Below, piece after piece: positions 31,795 to 44,700 of a stretch of DNA of 64,000 bases (position 1 is its first letter; every line of letters starts with the position of its first letter). The position numbers and the translations under genes are program-made. The notes beneath the pieces were generated by a model that was given only the letters and a program-made list of their open reading frames with translations, was not told the DNA's origin and searched no databases. The DNA comes from Prosopocoilus inquinatus (Eukaryota > Arthropoda > Insecta > Coleoptera > Lucanidae), in NCBI GenBank assembly GCA_036172665.1, contig CM069870.1:56482212-56546211 (forward strand). Direction: 5' to 3'.

Positions 31795-32124
31795 TCAACG
31801 GATTCCATATTTCGCCATACTGTCGAGAAGCAACCCATGATCGACGCAGTCGAAGACCCTGCTGAGATCGCAAAAGAGCCCAACAGGACACACTTCCGCG
31901 TCGACCATAGTAGTCGCTTTTTTTATAAATTCAGCTATTGTTGTGTTTGTAGACCTAGATGGCCTGAAACCATGTTGGTTATCTACGATAACATCAAACT
32001 TATCTAAATAACATAATAGTCTTTTTAACATAGTGTTCAAATATCTTTGAAAGACATGGGGCCAAAGCGACTGGTCTGTAAATGCTGACATTTCGCTTAT
32101 CTTATTTATTGTGAATGGGTACAA
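31795..32124 (-). pseudogene. reverse transcriptase finger/palm fragment
   Basis: The 109-codon frame includes QHGFRPSRSTNTTIAEFIKK and a palm strand CDLSRVFDCVDHGLLLDSM with the first catalytic Asp. It is one of four pieces of the same RT, split by frameshifts. Confidence 0.8.
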
Positions 32125-32400
32125 TTTTACAAAGTTTTAGAGCTTCCGGAAACTTGCCTCCAGTAAAAGATAAATTAATCAAATAAACAAGAGGTTCAAT
32201 GAAATGGGTGGCGCATTTTTTAAATAATTGAATGGGCATATTATCTGGCCCAGATGAGCTTTTATTTTTAAATTTCTTCGATATTAACTCTAGGACTTCC
32301 TGTACAGTAAAATCATTTATATACATAGATTCAGTTATCACACTATTAGTATCAGTGATCGTTTTATCATTTCCAACACACAAAAGTCGATCTGTTCGAT

Positions 32401-33285
32401 CAGATCTGATCTTTTCGTGTTAATTTGTTCTGCGGTCATCTAAGTTTTGTTAGATTATATTTTAACGTTTGTGTCGTATTATTTGGCTTCGCCGAGCCAC
32501 ACATATTGTTGTACCGTTTAAATTAGTAGATACTTCTACGTCAACTGTGTTGCATTATTATTTATCTCTACGCTGAATGCGCGAGTATATGAAAATATCT
32601 TGGAAGTTCCAGCGAACACTGTTGGAGTTTTGGAAACTGCTTCACAGTAATCCTCTAGGTTTTACTTTTCTTGACGCCCTTAGTTTTACATCGTTTAATG
32701 ATTCACCCCCTCTCCATCGAGCTAGTAACGAGAAAGCTCTTCAATAAACAAGTCGAATTTGTCACCAGGTTACTTTATCCAGGATTTTAACGTAGAAGCT
32801 TTAAGGGTAGCAAGGTTTTGTACCTACCTTGAATAGTGGACCCGGTATATTGATTTTGGGCTAGTATATGATGTGTTGATATATTTTTCAAGCACTTCAG
32901 GAAACTTTGTTATTTATTTTTATCTCATTACAAGAAAACTGTTATGGTATTGGAAAAAGTAAATGGAGCATAAAACATCGTTCAGTTAACATTCAAATGT
33001 ACTTATGTTTTATTTCCCTGCTTGTGAACAAATCAACATAGCGTATTATTTATAATTAAAAAAAGTACGTATTTTTTTCATATCGTAACAAAGCAAACCG
33101 TTTCTTGAACTGACCTTGGTGATAGAAATTTGATACGTGCAAGCAATATTTGGTTGAGTTGAACTTCTGATTATTTTAACAGTCAAGAAACGTGATACAG
33201 GGGCGGGTGAGGCACGCCGAATCGGCGCCTATGAATTCAGGGACGAAAAGTTTTTTTAATATATTTACTAGGTATTTATTTATTG
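32401..33285. other. AT-rich stretch without recognised genes
   Basis: Contains the short palindrome GATCTGTTCGATCAGATCTGATC at about 32388-32412, but no gene. Confidence 0.4.
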
Positions 33286-33486
33286 TACAAGGCGATTACG
33301 CGAGAATTCCTACCTCATTTAACTCATTTGATTTTAGAAAAAAAATTTTAATACAAAACTTAACGGGACTAATTAAAAGTTTCTCTGTGTGGTCGCAGAA
33401 AAGCAATTGATGGACGGATAAAAGAGATATAAAGTAAACTTAAGTTTTTTTTTTTTAATGGAACACCTTATATTTTATTACGTTTT

Positions 33487-35075
33487 TCGATTCGAAACAA
33501 TAATAGTTTATTGTCACGGATCATTATAATGATATGGACATGGTCAAAATCAGGTACATGTGACACAATACAATTAAAAAACAATATGAGACATGGGTAT
33601 ATAACATATCACAGTCAACACAAACAATATAAAAATCACAATTACAAGGATAAGAATACGCTGGGAAAACGTGTAGAAAAAAAAACTCACCCAGCCACAG
33701 CCAGCAATAAATTAAATTTTAGCATGTAAACGAAATCTGCCCAACAGGGCACTAATTGTCAGAGCTTATTAGTTCATTGATATGATAGAAAGCTTTTTCG
33801 CGTAGGTAGCGTTTTAGTAATATCTTAAATTGTTTAACATCTGCACTTTTGATATTGATAGGTAATGCATTAAAGATTATTATTGCTCTGTAATGAGCTC
33901 CACCTTGATAGAGAGTCGCCCTGTGCTTTGGGATACTGAAGTCATTACGTTGTCTAGTTTGCATATTATCATACATATCAAGATTACGAGTAAGCATACG
34001 CTCGTGTTTTTTTATGAACGTGGCTAGTTCATGGATGTATAAACTGGCAAGGGTTAAAATTCCCAAATTTTGAAATAATGGTTTGCATGAACTATTTATC
34101 GGCACTCCACACATGGTTCTGACAATCCTTTTTTGTAGAAGGAATAGACGCGTAACGTGGCAGGAGGATCCCCAGAAAAGAATGCCATAGCGTAACCTGG
34201 ATTCGACGTAAGCATAATAAAACGCTTTGAGGGATGATATTCCTACATTGGCTCTTAGGTTATTTAAAGCATAGAAAGCAGAGGAAAGCTTACTGTTCAA
34301 TTTACTGCAATGTTGCTCCCAATCAAGTTTGGCGTCGACAGTGAGACCCAGGAACTCAACGAAACTCGATGTCGGTAGCGATTTATTATTATGTTTGACT
34401 AAAATGCTAAAGGCAGCAGGTTGTTTTTTAAATGTGACAATCGCGGTTTTATTCATATTAAGGCGAAGATTATTGATTGAGCATCACCTATTCATTTTCT
34501 CGACAATTTCAGAACTGATTTTGGAAATTTCCTCAGCTGACTTATTAGCTACAATTGCGTTAGTGTCATCTACATATTGTGATAGGTGTCCGAGTGAGAC
34601 GGTAAGAGGCAAGTCATTTACGTAGATCAAAAATAAGGTCGGTCCTAGGATCGATCCCTGAGGGACTCCACGGTGAATAGGTGACTCGGTTGAATGGTAA
34701 GTTTTAATTGTGTTATCGATTTCAAAAGGTAATGAGACAATTTAACTACGGTTACATAAATAAGATTGAAAAATGCTCAGAGCTAGACCACGTATGCCAT
34801 ATCTCTCCATTTTTTTTAATAGGATATCGTGATCCAGTGAGTCGAACGCTTTGGAGAGATCGAAGAATACGCCAGTTACGTTAAATTTACTATCCAACAT
34901 ATCATATATATAAGTGAGGGTATTATAAATTGTATCTTTAGTTGAGACATTGTTGGTGAAGCCAAATTGAGACTAATCTTGAATTTAAAACTTTTTCAAA
35001 AATTTTGCTGAAGGCCGGTAGAAGAGAAATTGGACGATAATTGCCGGGATTGGAACGGTTTCCTTTTTTGTAAAT
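33487..35075 (-). mobile_element. 5'-truncated non-LTR retrotransposon
   Basis: In - strand order: RT fingers KGNRSNPGNYRPISLLPAF (from 35070), FFDLSKAFDSLDHDILL (about 34860), palm [19 protein letters not shown] (about 34665) and catalytic YVDDT (about 34580). The C-terminal domain is in the open frame 34456-33752. The copy begins abruptly inside the RT fingers, the signature of incomplete reverse transcription, and ends with an AATAAA and AT-rich tail near 33490. It is less decayed than its neighbours but has stops and frameshifts. Confidence 0.88.
33752..34456 (-). pseudogene. C-terminal domain of the non-LTR ORF2 protein
   Basis: The intact 234-codon frame starts MNKTAIVTFKKQP, in the region after the YVDD palm, and runs through FLGLTVDAKLDWEQHC, LRYGILFWGSSCHV and VPINSSCKPLFQ to a natural stop. 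It is part of the surrounding element, out of frame with the upstream RT core. Confidence 0.85.
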
Positions 35076-35840
35076 AAAATTCTAATGGGACTACATGTAT
35101 AATAAAACTAATAATGTAGGAGGTGCTTATAAAATAATTCCTGCTTTTTTTTTACTTTTTATTTTAGAAAGAAAAAAGGATAAAAAAGTTGTAGAATTTA
35201 TTTCACTACTGCTACAGATACTCACAACAAACAATTAAGCGTCGGATACCCAAAAAAATAAACGAAGTTTTGATTTTAAATAAAATAACATTAAATAAAA
35301 TTTTTACAATTAACATATTAAATCGATTTACATGTTTTCTAAAAATTAACTTTTTAACTAGAAACGAAAAATATTTAGGAAAAATTGAATTTTAAAAAAT
35401 TATTAAAAATTTAACGTAAAATATATTCAAGGCATCTTCATTTTTTTTACGAAGTGTAAATCTTTTTAACATGTTTTGATTCACATCTCTTAGTATAAAA
35501 GAATCATTATTCAAGTTTTCTATTTCTAAAATTCAAAAATAAAATAAATTAAATAGTAATTATTTTATAGACACCTTCTACATTATTGGTTTTATTATAT
35601 ACGTAGTCTCAGTAGAATTTAATTTAAAATCGAAAATCGTAATAATATACAGGGTGTTCCATTAAAAAAAAACTTAAGTTTAGTTCATATCTCATTTATC
35701 CGACCATCAATTGTTTTTCTGTGAGCACACAGAGAAACTTTGAATTAGTCCCTATAAGTTTTGTATTAAATATTTTTTCCTGAAATCAAAAATAAACGAG
35801 TTAAAGGGGGTAGGAATTCTCGCGTAGTCACCCTGTACAA

Positions 35841-38489
35841 GAAAGTACGTTTTCACTAGCGCCAGTACACCGGTCCTATCTGTTTCTGTGTGTGAAATAT
35901 CTAACGACAGAAAGTTATAAGAAAAAGTAATAAATTGGTTAAAGTACACATTTTCGCATACGACTTTAGTAGAGAGACTTGAGAATATGGCTTCAGTAAG
36001 CCTCGTAAACTCATTCGATTGAAAACACAATTCTAAATTCATTCATAACAGACGATTTCTCGTAAGCAGCATACCTACATGTCGTATTCGATATTATACA
36101 GGGTAATTTAGAATAAGTGTCCGACCCGTTAATTGCAGGTAGTACTCGAAAGAAGCAAAGCAAGTAACTGTAGACATAGGGAGGTCTGTCTAACTTGTGT
36201 ACTTTTTGAGATAATTTGGATTGAAAATTCACATGTTAACTTGTTAGTGGTCCCTGGAATAGCTGAATGCGTAACAACAGCAACAAACTTCCGAGAAAAA
36301 AAAACACAAATCACGAACATTTAACCTTGAACTGAAACCGTAAAATATTTTTGTTAACGAACTTCTGAGGAAAGGCTGAATAACACGTACAATTCTTTTA
36401 TGATGTAAGTAGGGATACAATAATAATTTTGCCAATGGAATCGTGTACGTGTCAACATGCGCATCAATTTACAGAAATTTGGTGAAATTCTCGCGTTTTA
36501 AGATTACTTGTCCTGGCGGAATGAAGAATTGAGTAATTTACTCTTAATATCAACCGCGGCCCTTTATTACTTTTTTAATTGAACATATGAATTACTACAG
36601 TGTTTTACGAACTTGCAATTGCTTTATGTGTGAGATAATTAATCGAATTAAAGTGAAGAGAATCTTATGTTTAATCAAAAATCATAAATGAAAAATTCAG
36701 TTTATGAAGTCTCCGTTAATACGGTTGAGGAAATTGTGTTTTTGGACATAACAATATAAATACACAGCCCGGCGTACGTGATTCATTAGGCCGACATTCC
36801 CACAGCTTCTGAACGCTCATGGGTGGTAGTATACTTGGCACGCAGACTTGTTCGTGCAAAGAAGAAGAAAAATCTTGCGCTTCAAGTAAGCGAGTCAAAA
36901 CGTGCATCCAGGAGTAACTAAAGGTTTAATAAATTGAATAATAAGTTATATTTAATCGAATGAGTTACCCCTAAGAGATTTTGTGTATAGCGGCCTATTC
37001 ATTAATCATGTAACTAGGTGCAAAACAAGAAGGTTAATCGAATATCTGTTACAAAAACCGTAAGTGCATCACATAACATTTACTTTTTGTTGACATAGTG
37101 ACACAGTTTTTCAATTATAAACAGTTATTTCGGCCGAATTTTAAAAACACATTACATATCACATTCTAATAGTCAACGGTACTTAAAAGAGGTTGAGTTT
37201 TTAAATGTCTTTGATATTTTTTTTGCAATTTGGTTCTTGCATGACCTTAGCAAATATGACCCTAACGGGTTGGACATTTATTATAAATAACCATGTATTA
37301 GAGTTGATGTCCATTAATGACATTGAAGGCATGCTTCGAAGAGTAAATCAAACCATCCTAACCAGCGCGTACTAAAGGCATATGTAGCATTCCTACAGCA
37401 ATGCGTTAAGTTTTAAAAAATATGCGCTGTTATAAATTATTATAGTTCTTTCCTATGTTTTTGATTTATTCTATAAATTATTTAAATAATTTTCTAATAC
37501 AGGAATATCAAAATAAAAATGTCATAACATTTGTGAGTTTTTTGTTGTTTTGTTATTAATGCTTCCAATCGTATATAATTAATGTAAACTTTCAAGGTTA
37601 TAAGTTTACGTTTAGAATTGCATTTTTGATAAATCTGTATCTGTCACACTTACGACTTCTACGTAGCTTACGAACTTGCAGTTTTGCAAAACTACGATTA
37701 CCCATACAGAACTGAAGCATTAAATTTGGAATGTGACGTACATCTTGAATTGAAGTCAATGTTTATAGTCTGTTCCTTGAAATTTTATAACACGATATAT
37801 AAAAAAAATGAGTTAAAAGTCAAGAGCAATTTATAAAAACAGTCAACACTTCTTGTATGTAGAAATTTCAAACGAATTTTCCTTTGCTTCGTGTTGTGAG
37901 TTATGACTTATGACATAAGTTAGCTTTTGCATGGCTTCCTTTTATCAAAAATAAATTTGTGAATATTTAAATCAGAATATACATATTGTGGAATACTTCA
38001 TTTATTTCAGTGAACCTAGAAGTAGAATAATATCCGTTGAACTACAAAAATCAGAGACAAAGTGTGTACGTATAAAATAATTTCTGATAAAAAAAATTGG
38101 GGATGTATTTCGCATCCCTTATAATTGAACACCTATTAGGTAAACTTCTGGAAAAATAAATTGAAGCTTAAGAGAAACGAGTATAAGAAATAAAATTCAT
38201 TCTACACCATTCGATTTGTTTTATTTTTTGTAAAATTTGTTAAGGCCGAAGGCCAAAAATTTAGGTCCCCCTTTTCAGTTTGGCAATTTTTAGAGCGAGG
38301 TATTTTCTTTGCAAATTAATTTTTTATCTGGGTAATATTTGCGCTCTGAAAATTTAAATTGTTGCGTAATCTGCATATCCAAATTAAAACAATAATTTCT
38401 CGCAGACTGCCTTACGTAATTACGCAAATGAAAGTGCGCCTCTGAATCGATTGTGTGTGTATATTTTTAGAACCTTTTATGCACTATCT
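35841..38489. other. AT-rich gene-free stretch
   Basis: A single MITE-like end (ACAGGGTAATTTAGAATAAG) occurs at about 36098, without a partner that I found. The open frames in this stretch are short and do not resemble known proteins. Confidence 0.45.
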
Positions 38490-38650
38490 ATACACCCATT
38501 CTTGTCGCGGATCCTTTTGCTTTGAGCCTGTGCAAGACGACCGGGTATCACACGGGCGCAGCGCAAATCTCGTCGATTTTATCAGTATTCGCGCGTCCTT
38601 TCGGCGATAGCTACGTTATCCTGGCGGTGCCGGATAGCTGCGCTCACGGA
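38490..38650. other. GC-rich, CpG-containing island
   Basis: About 160 bases with many CG dinucleotides (for example CGGGCGCAGCGC, TTTCGGCGATAGC) stand out from AT-rich surroundings. There is no open frame with recognisable content. It may be a promoter or a non-coding first exon of a gene outside the window; this is inference from composition alone. Confidence 0.3.
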
Positions 38651-38955
38651 CGAACTTAAAAGTTACAAGTTCCAAGTTAGTGTCCTGGCAGTTGGCAAAA
38701 AATAGAAGCATCTTCCAATGTAAAAATTTTCCTGGAAATTCAACGAAAAAAATATGTAAGCTCAGCTTTTATGACCTTTTCATTAGTTTTTATTTGAGCT
38801 TAATTTTGAAAGTTGGAGAAATACGATTTAAATAATACGAGATATTTTTAAGAAAATTTGGACTTACACATTTTTCTGAAAAATAAATAATATAAAAGAT
38901 AAATAATATGTTCAATTTGGACAGACTTTACTTTGTAGTGTATTCCACACCAGTA

Positions 38956-39310
38956 AATTAAAATGTACAATTTTTTACTTTGTTTTACCACTTATTTAAA
39001 TATTTAAATAACTGATAAAACAAAGTAAAAAATTATCAAATTAAAATGCACAGCTTTTCACTTTGTTTTACCACTTATTTAAATATTTAAATAACTGATA
39101 AAACAAAGTAAAAAATTATCAAATTAAAATGCACAGCTTTTCACTTTTTTACCACTAATTTAAATATTTAAATAAGTGATAAAACCAAGTACGAAAATTA
39201 TCAAATTAAAATGCACTTTGTTTTGCCACTTATTTAAATATTTAAGTAAGTGGTAAAACAAAAATAAAAAATAAAATAAAAAATAAAAAATACTGTGCAT
39301 TTTAATTTGA
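38956..39310. repeat. 83-bp palindromic tandem repeat, about four copies
   Basis: The word AATTAAAATG recurs at 38956, 39039, 39122 and 39204, periods of 83, 83 and 82. Each unit holds an inverted repeat ACTTTGTTTTACCACTTATT / AATAACTGATAAAACAAAGT around TTAAATATTTAA. The last copy degenerates into an AAATAAAA run. Confidence 0.85.
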
Positions 39311-39889
39311 TAATAAATTACATTGCTGCTGATTTATTAATATAAATAATCATATTTTTAAATACTAGTTTAACGAACAGAAGATCGTATTTATTGATTT
39401 TATAATTGTTAGATTTTAAATACATTTAGGATAATTAAGCAATGGTCAGTATTAGTTTGTTCTCATATTTTATAAGAAAATTCTATACTTATAATATATG
39501 TAGTAGGCAAAAGATTTTGCTGAAAATAAGAGAGACATAGTGACATTTATAATAATCCAAGTCAATGCAAAAATCCACAATTGTGCGACTGTTTAATTTA
39601 TTGCAGCTCGTATTATTATATTGTTTAAGGATAACAATTAAAATATAATTATTGATGAAAAATTAATCAATCTTATTCTAGAGGAGGTTAATAAAAAAAA
39701 CTTGTACACGCTTTGGCAGGTGATAGTAGAGATCAAAACAAGAAAAAAAAAATTCTAATAAACCCATGCCCAATCTGAATGAGTGTTCACTTTTCTAGAT
39801 TTTTAATGTTTTATAGAAAATTGGGGAACGAGAAATCAAATAAAAAGCTGAATTTACTGACTACCTTAGGAAGTGATAGCAACTTTCTT
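39311..39889. other. AT-rich stretch without recognised genes
   Basis: Nothing supported here. Confidence 0.4.
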
Positions 39890-40636
39890 ATTTTAAATGG
39901 AACGCCCTAATGACCTATATATTTTTATAAATTTGGAATCTACACATCATTGTGAACCAGAATTATGTATCACTTGATAATTTTAATTTCTATGTCAATT
40001 TTCTTTTTCTTTCTTTCAATCTGCAAAGCTATGGATCGTGTATTTTGGTTCTAATGCGATCAAGTATTTCGAGAAAGCCTCTCCTTCGATTTCATTTTGG
40101 TTCTTTAACATCTTTTTTACGGCATGTGAAGTTTTCATAGGTCGTAACTTATTTTTTTCCTAACGAAATCTCATGTGTTTTTTAGCGTTGTTTATAGAAT
40201 TATTTTTTTTGAGTACGCTGATACCAAATATAGGGTGATATTTTTTTTAATGTTTCAACTCCTGCATGAAATTTTTGGATGGCAGTTTAACTGAAAAAAT
40301 GAACCACTGCCCCTATATAAACGCTAATAAAAAAAATAACACTTGGATAATAGAGAACAAAACAAAAAAACTTATAATTAATTCAGGTTTAATTAAAAAT
40401 GTTATTTGAACAAGGCTAAAGTCAAACACGCAAGAAGTTCCACTTGAAAAAATAAGTTACGACCTAATGAACATTTTATATGCCCTAAAAATGTTAAAAA
40501 GTACTATCAAAAGAATGGCTTTGTCGAGTTACTCGATTGCATAGAAGATTATTAAAAAACAAGAAAAAAATTATTTCGTTGTACTCCGATCTGTAGATTC
40601 CAAATATGTAAAAATCTATAGGGCGTTCCATTTAAT
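39890..40636. mobile_element. foldback element with AAATGGAACGCCCT-type ends
   Basis: TTTAAATGGAACGCCCTA at about 39892 is answered by TAGGGCGTTCCATTTAA ending at about 40635. Inside, TTTGGAATCTACA (39930) pairs with TGTAGATTCCAAA (40590), and AGGTCGTAACTTATTTTTTT (40137) with AAAATAAGTTACGACCTAA (40455). The arms total about 200-270 bp around a roughly 290-bp centre. It is non-coding. Confidence 0.65.
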
Positions 40637-41480
40637 AAAACAAGAGAGCTGTCACTGTCGGCGAAACCAGAAGTCTGACGGTGGTCAGTGATATGTCGGA
40701 AAATTCAGCGTTTTATTTAATTTGTTGCTCTAGAATTTTATGTAAAAAATATTAGGTGCTAATAACAGCACTTGCTAAGCTAGTTTTACTTTTTCGAAAT
40801 AAAATTTTTGAAATATTGTATTTTTATATCTTTTAGTATTTACAGATAAGGACGGGCATTGCTACATCAATGAATTCAGAAAATAAATGTTTTTTCAAAA
40901 ATATCAATCAATCAATCAATCAATCAAGTTAACCTGGTAACCAACTGATTGATTTCTTACATAACGCAATCGCGTTCGCTACAGTAAAATTAGTTTTCAA
41001 AATTTTCACCGCAGAACAAGCACTAACAAAGCAAGGAAAACAAACAAAAACCTCCGGTTAATTAACACGCAGAAGAGGAAAGTTAGCATAACATTTCTTA
41101 ACATTGAAGCTTGACAACACCTGCTCGTGAGTAGAGAAACATTTCAAATGTAAAAACGAGAGAAGTATTCATCAGTAATTAATCTACCAAAATCATTAGA
41201 TATTTAGAACTCGTAACCTTTCGCATTTATCTCATAAAATTGGCATTAATAGATTACTTTTACTCACGAAATCATGATCCAAACCGTAAAATTTCAATCC
41301 TGATCGTTAATTCCCTGTCCCCTTTGAATCTTTCTGTTTTTAAGGCTGGTTTGGATTGAACTGTAGTTATTTACAGGTGGTGAACTGTTAATCAATAAAT
41401 CAAATCTGAGATATTTTGTTTGCAGTAACTACGAAATCCAGATACAAACTATTCGAATCACGATTTAAATTTTTAAACTC
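40637..41480. other. AT-rich stretch with an (ATCA)n microsatellite
   Basis: A TCAA repeat of about six units lies at 40902-40926. No gene is recognised. Confidence 0.5.
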
Positions 41481-41708
41481 GGTTGACACTGGTCGTGGCT
41501 TAGGAACGTGAACCATGGTCGCAGATTTTCGACATACGAAAATCGTGGATTTCAAATTATCCTTTTGAGCGGAAGGTTATTCTATAAATAGGTAGATTAC
41601 GAAAAATAACTTCTCCATATAAAAAAAAATATTTTAAATCCTGAGCATTTCACATGTCGAAAATCTACAATTGATGTTCACGTTCGTGAGCCCCGACCAG
41701 TGTCAACC
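41481..41708. mobile_element. 228-bp MITE with long inverted ends
   Basis: GGTTGACACTGGTCGTGGCT at 41481 is matched in reverse by GAGCCCCGACCAGTGTCAACC ending at 41708. The match resumes inwards with GAACGTGAAC and GATTTTCGACAT. It is non-coding. Confidence 0.7.
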
Positions 41709-44700
41709 GGGCTTTATTGAGTGAAAGAAAGCAGCTTTTATCACCAAATTTCTAGCTAATTTTATGTATCAAGGCAAAGTTGGCAGTGGTCTTTTAATTC
41801 GGGAAAAGATATCTATTGAGTAATTTAAACGTGAAAACTAAACAAAACTTAACGTAAATTTTAATTATTTTAAATGTTTTAATTATTATTTCATGCAATA
41901 ATAAAACACTGGTTCACAAATATTAATTTTTTTTTATACCTCGAAGCAAACATGTATGTATATTCTTATCAAGTTATCTTCTGTTAATTTAAAACACTAT
42001 TCGAAAATTTTCAATCACGTGACATTTTGTTACTACGAATAACAGTTTTCATTTGCACACCCACGTAGATTACTTGGAGTTTATAGTTCAGTATCAGAGT
42101 TTTTACGTAACAATAAATAATTTAAATTATTGTAAAATACCTAATACATCGTGTAAATTAAGTTCTCGTCATTTCTGTTACGTTCAGTTAAGTTTGTGAA
42201 CAGTTAATACAGGGTTTCTATAAATGATTCATTGGACATAGGAAGGGTTGGATTGTTCCGCCTTTTTCCTACTGTCAAATTACTGCTTTTCTGACGGCTC
42301 TTTGTCAACTTGTTCAGAAGAAATGAATGTACAAAAAACAGTTTTAGTAGATGCCTAAAACATAATTTTGCGACCATTATACAAGTTGGGTCTAATTAAA
42401 CCTTTCGTAAAAGCCATGCATAAAAACAATGCTGTTTTAAAATATTTACACATTCTATTTCCAAATATTTCTGATGCAAAGAAGATTTTAGAAGAGTGTA
42501 CACGTCATGGATACCTCTATTGAGTATTGGACATACGTTTATAAGAACTTTTTTCTTGTTTTGATCTCTACTGACAATTGGCAAAGTGTGTACAGGGTTT
42601 TCTATCAACACCCTGTATAAATGTAACTTAAGATATTAAAGGACATTCTACGTAACCTTCAGTTATGCATTAACTAGGGTGCTTTTAGTACGTTTTTCAG
42701 ATATGGTTTTCAAAATAAAAATTTAAAGAAAAAATAAATAACCGGACATTTTTTTAATATCACAGGTTCAAACAATCAGACAAACTTTGCTAATATTTAA
42801 AATTTTGTAATCAAAATAAACATTTCAAACATGATTCGTACTCAAAACTTTTTATTTATAAATTAATAAGTTCTACACCAAATAATTATAACAATAAGTG
42901 TACATTTTTCCATCAAACTACCTGTCCAATTTGCGTCAAGGTGATTTTAAAATCATATTTGATTTTAAATAAGGCAACAAGAAGTAAAACCAGCAAGTTG
43001 TGCTACTATTAATAATCAAAATTCAAAAGGGAAGCAGGAATTTACAATTAAAAGAAAACATTGAAATTCCTGTGGTGAGTGAGTGTGGACTCTCGGTACG
43101 TTAGAATCGCATTTTTTAAATTTTATTTGTAAGAATTTTTTATAAGAATTTAATAGTTTAATAATTACAATTTGTTTAAACCTAAGTAAGCAATTGTCCG
43201 CAAAGGCTCTTAAGTATGCATTAATTAATTATTTTTTGTGATTGATTGTTTTTGAAATTGAATTTTTTATATACGTTTTTCTGCACAATGCAGCATTTCA
43301 GTTTCAGATTATTAAATACGAAACCCTGATACCATATCACAGATTAAATTTTACGACCAAAAGTCGATTTATATATATTTTACAGTTTCGACCTTCGATG
43401 TTGATGTTGATATTAATTTCAAAAAAAAAAACATCAAAAACAAATTAGCCGGTCGAATCAAACGCATCCATAAAATTATTTGTTCATCAATATTTTACGT
43501 CCGCTCGTTTTAAATTAAATTTAATCCGAAAACATTAAAAATAATATATTTTATGGTTCATCGATACTGTTTCAAGTTTCGAAGAGAACAAGTACAAAGA
43601 GAACGCAGCAGCTGCGTGTATCAAAATCGAAATTGCTTTATTCATGAAATTGCTGGAGGCTATATCATTCCCAGTTACATTCGAATAGTCCCTAACAAGA
43701 AACAGTTTGTGCAACAAATTTAATAGGAAATGTAATTTAATAGGGGATGTAAAATTGGAGCCAGATGTTTTTCTTAAGTTTTCTCAGAGTTCGTTGTATG
43801 TAGGTTTTACGTTCATTTCGTTATTTAAAAAGTAATTATGATTTAGGTAATCTGAACTCTTGCAATATATCCAAAAGGGCCTGAATGGAAGTTATTTGCA
43901 GAAGTCAAATCTTAAGGAAAACAATTCTGCCCATTTTTTCGTACAAGCAAAAGTTATTATTATTATTAAAAAGTATCAATTTGTTTGATATTGATATTGA
44001 CAGTGGGAAGGTATTTTTACACAGTTGAGGGAGTTTTGTCAATGATCTATTGGGTCCAAAAATCAAAAATTTTTATAGACCGTGTGACTTAGCGGGTTTT
44101 TATTAATTTTTATCTCATTTAATTTTGAAGGAACAGTTAGGTTTTTAAATAATGTAATTTTGACAACAACCGGAAACTGAATTGAACTTACGTTTTCGAT
44201 TTTTAAGGCAAAATAGTTTTCTGACAGAATCTCCTCATCTGAATTTTGATATTCTGGCCAGAAAAGTTCAGAAAATGTCTCACGCTTTATTTTTCTCTTA
44301 ATTTTTTTTCTTTCAATTGCAATTTCGCTTCGCCAATCTTGGTATTATTTAAGAGGGCATCATTGATCGTAATTACGAAATAAATTGGGGAGTCTTAGTG
44401 CATGTTTAGAAAGGCATTATCATCAGTGAATATGTTCATTTGTAGTTCTTAATTTTTGGTCATGTAGAAAAATAGAGGAAAAAGAAAACCTATGAGTTTT
44501 GTTAATGGACTCTTTGGGCAAGCATTGCGTAGACGTATTCGTATCATGCATACGTAAATCAATTCGTATACGTTTACAACTTTGAGTTTTTTAGTTAGGG
44601 CAATGAATTTTTGTTAATGTTTTACGTCGGACATTTAACAGGTTTGTATGAGTGTTAAAAACGTATTGTTACAAAACATAGAGTATAAAAATGACAAAGT

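Larger units (their letters stand above)
30675..32400 (-). mobile_element. decayed non-LTR retrotransposon with (TTA)n tail
   Basis: In - strand order: RT fingers SSSGPDNMPIQLFKK and KIVPIHNK (32280-32110), then QHGFRPSRSTNTTIAEF (about 31970) and CDLSRVFDCVDHGLLL (about 31880). The palm GPMLFLIYVNNLP follows, with YVDDT near 31620. The C-terminal domain is at 31532-31092. The 3' end is AATAAAG followed by a TTA microsatellite (30679-30700). Several frameshifts occur. The endonuclease is absent, so the copy is 5'-truncated and inactive. Confidence 0.88.
33286..35840. repeat. inverted pair of 185-bp repeats enclosing a non-LTR element
   Basis: 33286-33470 (GTACAAGGCGATTACGCGAG... ending AATGGAACACC) recurs reversed at 35650-35840 (CAGGGTGTTCCATT... 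ending GTCACCCTGTAC). The ends CAGGGTG and TACAGGGTGA are typical of short mariner-like MITEs. The two copies face each other across 2.2 kb that contains the 33487-35075 retroelement. Confidence 0.65.
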
